DNA of 43,001 nucleotides from Bacteroidales bacterium (GTDB taxonomy: Bacteria; Bacteroidota; Bacteroidia; Bacteroidales; JAADJA01), in contig JADHVR010000029.1 of NCBI GenBank assembly GCA_016783885.1, positions 1 to 43,001 on the forward strand, written 5' to 3'. A model generated the notes under the pieces. The model saw nothing but the letters and a program-made list of their open reading frames with translations. It ran no database searches and was not told the origin of the DNA. Below, piece by piece: positions 17,782-25,860 of the stretch. The position numbers and the translations under genes were made by a program. The stretch's first letter is position 1. Each line of letters starts with the position of its first letter.

Positions 17782-19362
17782 ATGAAAATAATAAAATTAG
17801 CTATAGCTTTTTTCTTCACACTTAACTTTGTTAATGCTCAAAATTCCCGTATCGAATGGATAAAACAGGAAGGAGGAAACAGCGAAGAAATAGGTTGTTC
17901 CATTACAAGTGATGATGATTATATTTACAATACGGGTGTATTTGCCGATACTTGTTTTATTGGCGATACAGTATTAATCTCAAATGGTTTATCCAATATG
18001 TATATTTCAAAATATGATAAAGAGAGCAATTTTATTTGGGTAAAACAATTTGGAGGAAATGATTATGTCAGGAGTATGTTTATTACACACAATAACGCCC
18101 ATATATATACAACCGGCTTTTTTAGTGATACTGCTTATTTTGAGGACACAACTTTAATATCTAAAGGTTATTATGATCTTTTTATCACAGATCAAAGCAC
18201 AGACGGTAACCTTAACTGGGTAAAACAAATCGGAGGTATCGAAAGCGACCAGGGATATACAATAGCGACTGACAGCTATAACAATATTTATCTTTCAGGT
18301 GCTTTCCAGGATACGGTAAATTTTGGCGATACGACACTTATCTCTTATGGTGATTATGATATTTTTTTAGCAAAACTTGATAACACGGGAAATGTGAAAT
18401 GGGTACAACATTCAGGTGGGAAAGGTACTGATTTAGGTCTCTCCATTATTTCTGACAACAGCGATAATATTTGTCTTACAGGATACTTTGAAGATACTGC
18501 TGTTTTTAACGACACATTATTATTTTCTCTCGGGTTTCAGGATATTTTCATTGCCAAATACAATAATTCCGGTAATTTAGTATGGATACAGCAAGCCGGC
18601 GGTGATTGGGGAGCTTACGGTTCTTCAATTACAACAGACGATTCTGATAATATATATATTACAGGTATATTTGGAGGTACTGCCTTCTTTGGTAATGATA
18701 CGGTTGTTTCAAACGGGGAATTTGACATATACGTCGCAAAATATGACAGTTCAGGAAAATTATTATTGATAAAAACTTATGGTAGTGCCGGATTTGATCA
18801 TTGCAAGAGCATTGTTACTGATAATGATTTTATATATGTTTCATGTAATTTCCAGGATGAAGCATTAATAGAAGATACTTTATTATTGGAACAAACATCT
18901 CATATTTTCCAATTTTCAAACACAGGCCAGTTGTTAGATATTATACAAACCGGAAATTATTATCGTAATGAATGTATAATTGATAAAAGACGTGATGTAT
19001 ATGTAACAGGGGCTTTCTATCAAACACAAATTTTTGGTGACACAATATTAACCACAACCGGTTTTCACTATGATATTTTTATTGCTAAAATCATTTATAA
19101 CAATACCGGTATTGAAAAAATTGAAATTGATCCTAAAATAAAAATATATCCTAATCCTGCTACAAGCTATATCAATATTGAAAGTGATGAGGACGCCATA
19201 ATATCAATAGTAAATATTAATGGACAACTTCTAAAGCAATATTTATTTGTTAAGGATAAGAGCGAAAAAACATTTGATATTTCAAGTTTTGCGCCGGGAT
19301 TATATATAATTAAAATACAAACAGAAAGTAAAATCCTTTCGGGAAAAATAATCAAATATTGA
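17782..19362 (+). CDS. Secreted T9SS cargo protein with SBBP-type beta-propeller repeats
   Basis: The 526-residue protein has a signal peptide (MKIIKLAIAFFFTLNFVNAQ, cleavage after residue 20). About eight repeats of 47-50 residues follow with the pattern NIYxTGxFxDTxxFGDTxLxSxGxxDxFxAKYDxxGNxxWVKQxGG, which is the SBBP bacterial beta-propeller repeat. The last 75 residues are a T9SS type A sorting domain beginning IKIYPNPATSYINIES and ending GKIIKY. Compared with the previous gene, this sorting domain lacks any insertion between its first strands. It is probably displayed on the surface or released. No catalytic motif is visible, so an adhesion or binding role is more likely than an enzymatic one. 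It is flanked on both sides by repeat-bearing spacers. Confidence 0.87.
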   Translation: MKIIKLAIAFFFTLNFVNAQNSRIEWIKQEGGNSEEIGCSITSDDDYIYNTGVFADTCFIGDTVLISNGLSNMYISKYDKESNFIWVKQFGGNDYVRSMFITHNNAHIYTTGFFSDTAYFEDTTLISKGYYDLFITDQSTDGNLNWVKQIGGIESDQGYTIATDSYNNIYLSGAFQDTVNFGDTTLISYGDYDIFLAKLDNTGNVKWVQHSGGKGTDLGLSIISDNSDNICLTGYFEDTAVFNDTLLFSLGFQDIFIAKYNNSGNLVWIQQAGGDWGAYGSSITTDDSDNIYITGIFGGTAFFGNDTVVSNGEFDIYVAKYDSSGKLLLIKTYGSAGFDHCKSIVTDNDFIYVSCNFQDEALIEDTLLLEQTSHIFQFSNTGQLLDIIQTGNYYRNECIIDKRRDVYVTGAFYQTQIFGDTILTTTGFHYDIFIAKIIYNNTGIEKIEIDPKIKIYPNPATSYINIESDEDAIISIVNINGQLLKQYLFVKDKSEKTFDISSFAPGLYIIKIQTESKILSGKIIKY

Positions 19363-19383
19363 AGAGTTGGAAATAAAAAAAAG

Positions 19384-19560
19384 CGCCCTCTTGTCATTCC
19401 GAAACTCCCCCCTGTCATTGGTGCCCTTGTGGAAAGCAAGTGCGTACCGAAACCTCGGTATAAGGAATCCTTTGTCGAAAAACCACTATCAACAGTAAAA
19501 CGGCAGCACTCAATAACCAGCGGATTCCTAGCTCCCCCGCACAAGGAAAACGCAGTCAAG
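19384..19560. repeat. Intergenic interspersed repeat with hairpins
   Basis: This occupies most of the 300-base gap 19363-19662. It contains TTGTCATTCCGA near its left end, a hairpin TACCGA-AACC-TCGGTA (19445-19460), and AGGAATCC (19463-19470) complementary to GGATTCCT (19522-19529). The words match the common Bacteroidota dispersed repeat type (TGTCATTCCGA...GGAATCC). The open frames crossing it look like by-products of the repeat rather than genes. Confidence 0.5.
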
Positions 19561-19662
19561 AAGCTTCAGGATCAAATAAAAAATAACAAAATTCAAAACG
19601 AAAGCGTTGAGTTCATAATCTTTTTATTTTTTAAATTTGTCGTTCAATAATCTGCATATAAT

Positions 19663-22600
19663 ATGTTCAAAATAGAAAAACACCCAATACTTGAAATCCA
19701 AAAAACGGACGAGGTTACTTTTATTTTCAAGGGCAAAACCATAAAAGGGCAAAAAGGATTTACCATAGCTGCAGCATTGCACCAATCGGGCTTTCCTGTT
19801 CACAGCCATAGTTTACAGAATCGGAACCGCAGCCTGGAGTGTGGAATTGGCAAATGTGGTGCATGTGAAATGTTAGTTGACGGCGAAGTGAAAAGGATCT
19901 GCATTACAAAAGTTGATGACATTAAAGAAGTTCGGGAAATACCCGTGGATTATACTCCGGCGCCTGTTAAAATGGAAAAGGAAAAACCAATAAATGTCTT
20001 TAAAACTACGGTAGCTATTATTGGTGCAGGACCATCCGGGTTAGCTGCACGCGAAGAGCTTAATAAACACAACATCAACAATATTGTCATCGACAATAAT
20101 GACAAGATCGGCGGACAGTTTACTATGCAGACACACCAGTTCTTCTTTTTCGAGAAAGAAAAGAAATTTGGAGGTATGAGAGGTTTTGATATTGCAAAAA
20201 CACTTGCCGGCGATGATCATACCGGCATTTTCCTTGATTCGACCGTGTGGGATATTCTTGAGGGAAACCGGCTGGCAGTAAAAAATATAACAACAAATGA
20301 AATATACTATGTTGATACCGAATACTTAGTTGTTGCCACCGGAGCCGTACCTTTTGTGCCAGCCTTTGAAAACGATGACCTTCCGGGTGTTTACACGGCT
20401 GCGGTTGTTCAGAAAATGATGAACAACGAATTTACATTACTTGGAAAAAATGTTTTAACAGTTGGTGCGGGAAACATCGGCTATCTGACTTCTTACCAAT
20501 TGATGCAGGCGGGCGCCAATGTGAAAGCAATTATAGAGGCTCAGTCTGTTGAGGGGGGATTCCCTGTACAGGCTAACAGGGTAAGAAGATTAGGCATTCC
20601 GGTTATTTTATCGCATATCCTTTTAAAAGCCATCCCAAATGAAGATAATACAGGAATTAAAGGTGCGGTTGTGGCAGAATGTGAAAACTTTCAGCCTATC
20701 CCGGGTACAGAAAAGGTAATTGACGGAATTGACGCTATTAATATTTGTACAGGGCTTGTTGCGGATGACCAGTTATTGATCAAGGGCAATGATATCTTTG
20801 GGAGGAAGTGCTATGGCGCAGGTGACTCTATCCGTATCGGTGAAGGGACAAGCGCTGTATTAAGAGGAAAGCAGGTGGCTTTCGAAATCCTTCAGGAGAT
20901 GGACAAGCCTTATGACTACAACCAGTTTCTTTCGACATCAAAAGAATATATCGACTCTCAGCAACACCCGGTCAGAGTTATTGAAGAGCCTTTTAAACCT
21001 TCGGCAGAAAGGGCACTTAAAAAGCCTTTTGTCCTGATCGATTGTTTGCATGGATTTGCCTGCAATCCGTGCGAATTTGACTGTCCACACGGCGCTATTA
21101 CCAAGACTTCAACCAGTACGGCACCGCATTTAGATTTTGAAAAATGTGTGGGATGTATGGAATGTGTATATCAATGCCCGGGTTTGGCAATCTTTGGCTA
21201 TAACCTCAAAAAAGAATGGCTTTTCCTACCTATTGAATATGAGGCTAATGAAGGTGAAAGAGTTTATCTTGTGGATAATAACGGTAAAATTCTTGGAGAA
21301 GGCATTATTAGTAAAATTTTAAAGAAAAAAAACAAAACCAATATTGCCAGAGTTCAGTCAGTTGATTTGAAAGGTGAAGATTTAATGACTGTCAGAGGAT
21401 TTATTATTAAGGATAATTATCCGGAAAAAATAGAATACAAAAAGGCAGGGGAGATAGAATCGGAAACTTATATTTGCCATTGCGATGATGTAAAATTAGA
21501 TGAAATCCTCGATGTAATCGGCGACAGAAAATTTATTTCGGTGGATGAGATAAAGCACACCACACGGCTTGGAATGGGAGCTTGCCGCGGGAAGAGATGT
21601 ATCCCGAGATTGAAGCAAACCATCAGGGCTAATGGTATTTCTATCGTTGGCGAAGCTACACCACGCGGTCCCTTGTCAAACCAGATCAGCATGGGTGATC
21701 TCTATCCGAAAGATGTTCATGAAAATATTATTGTTTCAACCAATGGAGATCAGGTTCAAAGGATAAAAGTTAAAGCCCTGGTTGCCGGTGGTGGTATTGG
21801 CGGGTCGGCATTGTTCAGGTATCTGGCAGAAGCCGGATTAAAATCGGTCTTATTCAATTATGGTCGTGGTGCTTCATGGAGAAATATCGCCGGTGGCAGG
21901 CCCAACTTCAGCTTGCCCGAGCTTTCGGATATTGCAACGCAGAACCTCGAAATATTCAAAGAGCTTCAGGAAATAAAAAATATCGACTTCAGGCTGATCA
22001 ACTATGTAACATTTGCGCATGATGAAGCGATGTATCAGGCATTGGAAGAGTCAATGGCATGGTCGGATGCCTATATGATAGAACCAAAGGATTTCAGAAA
22101 TAAAATCTCTTCGCATATCAATCCTAAGCTCGATACTTATCTTTCTGCATTGATAACAAAAAACTGCTGGCAGGCTACTCCGGGAAAAGTTATTGACCTT
22201 GTCAGAAGGATTGGTATAAAAAATGGCGGAAAGGTGCTTGAAGATTGCAAAATGATAGACATCAGGAAGAATGGGAATAAATACTTTGTCCTTGTTATAA
22301 ACCACGAAAAGAAATACATTGAATTTGAAACGGAAGTATTTATTAATGCATTAGGACCTGAGGGCGATAAGTTTGCCAGAATGCTTGGTTTGGAAACAGG
22401 TATCTATCCGGTAAAACACCAGGCATTCATTACCCGCAGACTGCCGATGATGGGTCATAACGGAGTCCCATTGCCTATGATTATCGACAGGAGGAGATAT
22501 AAAGGATTTACAGCCGTTTATGGACAGCAATTGGCAGAAACCGGACAAATCATCGGTTGTGCTTCGCCTGCCGTTGAGCCTTATGAAACAGATAAGAATT

Positions 22601-22893
22601 TAAAAATAAACTCTAAGGAATTCAATGAAATTGTTTCCGAGGTTTTTATTAACTGGATCCCTGAGCTTTCTTCAGTCGGTTTCCAGGCGGTATGGGCAGG
22701 TTATTATGTTGAACCAAGGATGGTTATAGATACTGATTTGGGATTGTTTATAGGTTTAAGGGGGCAAGGGTTCATGTTAGGCCAATACCTTGCAAAGTTG
22801 TATGTAGATAAATTGACAGGTAAGGATATTCCTGATTATTTCGAGCGGCTTTCATTAAAAGGGGACGGATTACTTGAGAAGGCATTTAAGTAG
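19663..22893 (+). CDS. Single-chain fused iron-sulfur flavoprotein amine/amino-acid dehydrogenase-like enzyme
   Basis: This 1076-residue protein joins what are usually the separate subunits of HcnABC/opine-oxidase/D-hydroxyproline-dehydrogenase-type enzymes. The domain order is as follows. A 2Fe-2S domain (about 15-95) has Cys60, 65, 68 and 80. An HcnB-like FAD/NAD(P)-type reductase module (about 113-430) has GAGPSG at 121-126 and a second GAGNIG at 268-273. A two-cluster 4Fe-4S ferredoxin insert (about 460-510) has Cys461/467/470/474 and Cys495/498/501/505. A BFD-type 2Fe-2S domain (about 603-655) has Cys605, 607, 641 and 646. A C-terminal DAO-type FAD module (about 700-1070) has GGGIGG at 709-714. 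It probably oxidises a secondary amine or amino acid and passes electrons through the clusters. The substrate cannot be read, and the GcvT-like domain of sarcosine oxidase alpha is absent. It is likely cytoplasmic or membrane-peripheral and is flanked by repeats, with no operon partner. Confidence 0.85.
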   Translation: MFKIEKHPILEIQKTDEVTFIFKGKTIKGQKGFTIAAALHQSGFPVHSHSLQNRNRSLECGIGKCGACEMLVDGEVKRICITKVDDIKEVREIPVDYTPAPVKMEKEKPINVFKTTVAIIGAGPSGLAAREELNKHNINNIVIDNNDKIGGQFTMQTHQFFFFEKEKKFGGMRGFDIAKTLAGDDHTGIFLDSTVWDILEGNRLAVKNITTNEIYYVDTEYLVVATGAVPFVPAFENDDLPGVYTAAVVQKMMNNEFTLLGKNVLTVGAGNIGYLTSYQLMQAGANVKAIIEAQSVEGGFPVQANRVRRLGIPVILSHILLKAIPNEDNTGIKGAVVAECENFQPIPGTEKVIDGIDAINICTGLVADDQLLIKGNDIFGRKCYGAGDSIRIGEGTSAVLRGKQVAFEILQEMDKPYDYNQFLSTSKEYIDSQQHPVRVIEEPFKPSAERALKKPFVLIDCLHGFACNPCEFDCPHGAITKTSTSTAPHLDFEKCVGCMECVYQCPGLAIFGYNLKKEWLFLPIEYEANEGERVYLVDNNGKILGEGIISKILKKKNKTNIARVQSVDLKGEDLMTVRGFIIKDNYPEKIEYKKAGEIESETYICHCDDVKLDEILDVIGDRKFISVDEIKHTTRLGMGACRGKRCIPRLKQTIRANGISIVGEATPRGPLSNQISMGDLYPKDVHENIIVSTNGDQVQRIKVKALVAGGGIGGSALFRYLAEAGLKSVLFNYGRGASWRNIAGGRPNFSLPELSDIATQNLEIFKELQEIKNIDFRLINYVTFAHDEAMYQALEESMAWSDAYMIEPKDFRNKISSHINPKLDTYLSALITKNCWQATPGKVIDLVRRIGIKNGGKVLEDCKMIDIRKNGNKYFVLVINHEKKYIEFETEVFINALGPEGDKFARMLGLETGIYPVKHQAFITRRLPMMGHNGVPLPMIIDRRRYKGFTAVYGQQLAETGQIIGCASPAVEPYETDKNLKINSKEFNEIVSEVFINWIPELSSVGFQAVWAGYYVEPRMVIDTDLGLFIGLRGQGFMLGQYLAKLYVDKLTGKDIPDYFERLSLKGDGLLEKAFK

Positions 22894-22908
22894 ATGGTAC
22901 ATTCGTCA

Positions 22909-22944
22909 GACCACTGAGCGAAGGCATAAGCACTGGCAGTGGTC
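22909..22944. repeat. Hairpin-forming dispersed repeat
   Basis: GACCACTG (22909-22916) and CAGTGGTC (22937-22944) form an eight-base stem. The loop includes AGCGAAGGCATAAGC, which resembles the complement of 40594-40616 (CACTGCGAGCAAGGCATTCG). It follows the flavoprotein stop by 15 bases and may also help end transcription, although no T-run follows. Confidence 0.55.
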
Positions 22945-22974
22945 AGGAGAATGTGCCTTCCTTCAGACTCTTCC

Positions 22975-22994
22975 ATCCCGAAAACTTTCGGGAT
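22975..22994. repeat. Palindrome ATCCCGAAA-AC-TTTCGGGAT
   Basis: Perfect nine-base arms flank a two-base loop. It lies between the convergent flavoprotein and permease genes and is related to the palindrome at 2284-2299. It could act as a two-way terminator or be part of a dispersed repeat. Confidence 0.65.
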
Positions 22995-23040
22995 TCCGCC
23001 CTGAAATTCCCTTGCTTTAAACGCTGGAAGGTCTTTGGTA

Positions 23041-25464
23041 TTACTCATACTTCATCGCATCCACCGGATTCGCGGAAGCCGCTCTGATGATATAATAGCT
23101 AATGGTTGCTATCCCGATAATAATAGCTATTAATCCTGCAAAGAGGAAATAGGTCCATTGTAATGTCTGATGGTATATAAAACTTGTGTTTAACCAGATA
23201 TCTAACCTCCACCATGCAACAGGAATGGCAAGTATAAAAGCAATAAATACTAAAACCACAAATTCTTTGTACAGTAGTTTAAGAATATTGCCAAGCGAAG
23301 CGCCTACTACCTTTCTGATACCTATTTCCTTTGTTTTTTGTTCAGCAATAAATGATGATAAACCAAGCGTGCCCAGCAAGGCGATGAAGATGGTTAAAAT
23401 AGCAGCTATTCTGATAATAACCCCTATTTTTTCTTCCGCATTATACATTTCATCCATATTGTTATCAAGGTATTCATAATCGAAAGGACGTTTTGCATTA
23501 AAGTCATTCCATTTTGCCTCAATAAAATTTAAGGCTTCTTTTCTTTTTTCTTTATTAACCCGGCAGGTAAGGAAATAACGGGGTCGTTCACTGATAAAGA
23601 AAATTACAGGTTCTATTTTGTTATGCAGAGATTTGAAGTGGAAATCTTTAACAATACCAACAACTTTAAGCATCCTTCCTCCTGAGCCGTCCAGTTCGAA
23701 GCCGTAATGAATCTTCTTACCCAACGGATCTTCCCATCCGAATTCCTTTGCTGCTGTTTCGTTTATTATCACAGCTTCTTGTGCATCGGTTCCCATTTTT
23801 TTATCAAAATTTCTTCCTTTTACTATTTCAAGGTTCAATACTTTGGTAAAGTCATAATCAGTTTGTGCAAGGATTACTGCGTGGTCTTCCATATTACTTT
23901 CCCGCTCTATCTTCATTACTTGTATCCACTCTATCCTTCCGGGCACACCGGTTGAGTTAGTGGCAGAAATAATATTCGGATTTAACAAAAGCTCTTCTTT
24001 AAAGGTTTGTACTTTACTCCTGAAAGCGGTATCCTGGATTTCCATTACAATGAGGTTTTCTTTGTCAAATCCAAGGTCTTTGTTTTTCATGAAGTTCAAT
24101 TGACTGGAAACCACTATGGTTCCGGTTATCATCACAATTGCAATAAAAAACTGAACCACAACAAGTATCTTTCGCAACCAACCGGTCCCCCTTCCATTAT
24201 GTCCTATACTACCCTTTAATACCTTCACAGGTAAAAATGATGAAAGATAGAATGCAGGAAAACTTCCGGAAACCAAACCGACAAATATTGCAATTATTAA
24301 TGCTTGCAGGAAAATCACCGGATTTGAAGCAAGGCTGAAACTTAAGGTTTTATCAGCAATATTATTAAAGTCGGGAAGGAGCATGGAAACAATCAGGATT
24401 GCAATTAATAAAGCTGTAATAGATAAGACAACGGACTCGCTGATAAACTGCCGAATCAATTGATTTCTGTATGCGCCGACTACTTTCCTTATACCAACTT
24501 CCTTTGCCCTGTTTGCCGACCGTGCAGTAGCCATATTCATATAATTAATTGCCGCTATAAGCAGGATGAAAATAGCAACTGCCGAAAAAATATAAATGTA
24601 AGCCATATTACCACTTGGTTGTTCGGCACTTAGTCCCTGGCGAAAATGTGTTTCAGCAAGAAGAGTAGATAAAAGGTTAAAGCTTGCATTGAAACTATCG
24701 CCAATAGATTTCATGTATTTATCATAAAAAGCAGGGAATTTTTCATGGATGCTTTCCATGCCGGCATTCTCTTTCAGGAGAAGGTATGTGTAAACGCCAA
24801 TATTCCAAAACCTGACTGGCTCCATACTGTTAAAATCATCTGCTCCTACTTCTTCGGCAATAGTGGCTGTTGATATCAGCGCATCAAATTTCAAATGTGA
24901 ATTTCCGGGTAAATTTTTAATAACCCCTGTAACTTTATAATTGCTGCCCCTGCCCGAAGTTATTATTTCGCCCATTGGATTGTCTTTGCCAAAATATTTT
25001 TTAGCAATTTTTTCGGTGATAACAATTGTATTAGGTTCGGTTAAACCGGTTTTCGGATCGCCAATTAAAAATTCATAAGTAAATACATCAAAAATGGTAG
25101 AATCTGCCAGGTAAAAATCTTCTTCGTAATATTCTTTTTCGTTATACCTGAAAAGAGTGTTTCCGATATTAGTTAATCTAACAAATTCTTCTACTTCCGG
25201 AAACTCAATTTTTAATGCAGGCCCCATTGGAATAGGAACGATGGCAAACATGTCATGCTTGTTGCTGATGGTAAAATCAGATTCAATACGATAAATACGT
25301 TCGTGTTTAGTATTGTATTTATCATACGAAAGCTCATCCTGTACATATAGTGAAATAAATATTACAGCAGCAATACCAACGGATAAACCAATGATATTTA
25401 AAGTTGTATAGAACCTATTTCTTGTAATATTCCGGTAAAGGCTGAGGAGATAATTTTTAAACAT
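23041..25464 (-). CDS. MacB/FtsX-family ABC transporter permease
   Basis: This 807-residue inner-membrane permease has the same MacB_PCD-FtsX-MacB_PCD-FtsX layout as 5984-8386. A first span lies near 20-42, the first coupling region is ARSANRAKEVGIRKVVGAYRNQL near 310-332, the second is EQKTKEIGIRKVVGASLGNIL near 695-715, and the tail is SANPVDAMKYE. No ATPase, adaptor or outer-membrane gene is beside it, so it would need to borrow an ATPase; the 9363-10061 product is the nearest candidate. Upstream it has two dyads and a sigma-54-like promoter, like the adaptor operon. It is probably a single-gene transcript, ending convergently with the flavoprotein gene across a repeat-bearing spacer. Confidence 0.9.
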   Translation of the reverse strand: MFKNYLLSLYRNITRNRFYTTLNIIGLSVGIAAVIFISLYVQDELSYDKYNTKHERIYRIESDFTISNKHDMFAIVPIPMGPALKIEFPEVEEFVRLTNIGNTLFRYNEKEYYEEDFYLADSTIFDVFTYEFLIGDPKTGLTEPNTIVITEKIAKKYFGKDNPMGEIITSGRGSNYKVTGVIKNLPGNSHLKFDALISTATIAEEVGADDFNSMEPVRFWNIGVYTYLLLKENAGMESIHEKFPAFYDKYMKSIGDSFNASFNLLSTLLAETHFRQGLSAEQPSGNMAYIYIFSAVAIFILLIAAINYMNMATARSANRAKEVGIRKVVGAYRNQLIRQFISESVVLSITALLIAILIVSMLLPDFNNIADKTLSFSLASNPVIFLQALIIAIFVGLVSGSFPAFYLSSFLPVKVLKGSIGHNGRGTGWLRKILVVVQFFIAIVMITGTIVVSSQLNFMKNKDLGFDKENLIVMEIQDTAFRSKVQTFKEELLLNPNIISATNSTGVPGRIEWIQVMKIERESNMEDHAVILAQTDYDFTKVLNLEIVKGRNFDKKMGTDAQEAVIINETAAKEFGWEDPLGKKIHYGFELDGSGGRMLKVVGIVKDFHFKSLHNKIEPVIFFISERPRYFLTCRVNKEKRKEALNFIEAKWNDFNAKRPFDYEYLDNNMDEMYNAEEKIGVIIRIAAILTIFIALLGTLGLSSFIAEQKTKEIGIRKVVGASLGNILKLLYKEFVVLVFIAFILAIPVAWWRLDIWLNTSFIYHQTLQWTYFLFAGLIAIIIGIATISYYIIRAASANPVDAMKYE

Positions 25465-25542
25465 AATCCTTTTGTATTGACTATTGATTATTGACTATTA
25501 CATTTAAACTTTAAGTATTTTAGGCACTTTTTAATTACAGAA

Positions 25543-25558
25543 ATCATAATGTGTGCCA
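25543..25558 (-). promoter_or_regulatory. Candidate sigma-54 promoter of the permease at 25464
   Basis: The minus-strand sequence is TGGCACACATTATGAT. The -24 box is a perfect TGGCAC, and the -12 region (ATGAT) keeps the central TG at the right distance. It is about 80 bases from the start codon and 67 bases from the proximal dyad. Confidence 0.6.
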
Positions 25559-25624
25559 ACGGAAATAATGTATTGTAATTCTGACAGTTGAGGATTAAAT
25601 AAAAGATAGCCAATAAAAATATAT

Positions 25625-25662
25625 TGTTCAGTAATGACCAAAAGAATGTTCGGATTTGTACA
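25625..25662 (-). promoter_or_regulatory. Paired activator-type dyads upstream of the permease at 25464
   Basis: In plus-strand notation the sites are TGTTCAGTAATGACCA at 25625-25640 and TGTTCGGATTTGTACA at 25647-25662, 22 bases apart. The second differs from the complement-oriented site at 11605-11620 by one base. They belong to the 396-base gap 25465-25860, which otherwise holds the sigma-54-like site and a toxin-gene remnant. Confidence 0.6.
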
Positions 25663-25671
25663 GAAAGGTAT

Positions 25672-25797
25672 TTATCTCACATAGTGTCCTTTGCATGAAT
25701 AGATTATAATAACATCGCTTCTGACTTCGTAAACCAAACGATGTTCTTTGGTTATCCGGCGGGACCAATAACCGCTCTTTTTTAATTTCAGAATATA
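25672..25797 (-). pseudogene. C-terminal remnant of a Txe/YoeB-family toxin gene
   Basis: The minus-strand frame of 41 codons before a TAA (25672-25674) encodes SGYWSRRITKEHRLVYEV followed by RSDVIIIYSCKGHY and VR. This matches the conserved C-terminal half of YoeB/Txe RNase toxins (consensus GYWSRRI-x-EHRLVY-x-V, ending SCR-x-HY), including the Glu-His-Arg catalytic-region residues and the terminal His-Tyr. An in-frame TGA at 25798-25800 removes the N-terminal half, there is no start codon, and no antitoxin gene is adjacent. It is a decayed toxin-antitoxin locus left next to the permease promoter. Confidence 0.8.
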
Positions 25798-25860
25798 TCA
25801 ACACAAAATTACAATCTAATTCTGAAGGCTTTTATGGCTATTCTGCTTTTATGAAATTAG

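Noticed and set aside
19429-19650. 73-codon plus-strand frame before the flavoprotein
   Set aside because: It consists mostly of an interspersed repeat with hairpins, with no start context or family pattern.
22836-23048. 70-codon minus-strand frame between flavoprotein and permease
   Set aside because: It runs through dispersed repeats and the 3' end of the flavoprotein gene; the translation is typical of repeat by-products.
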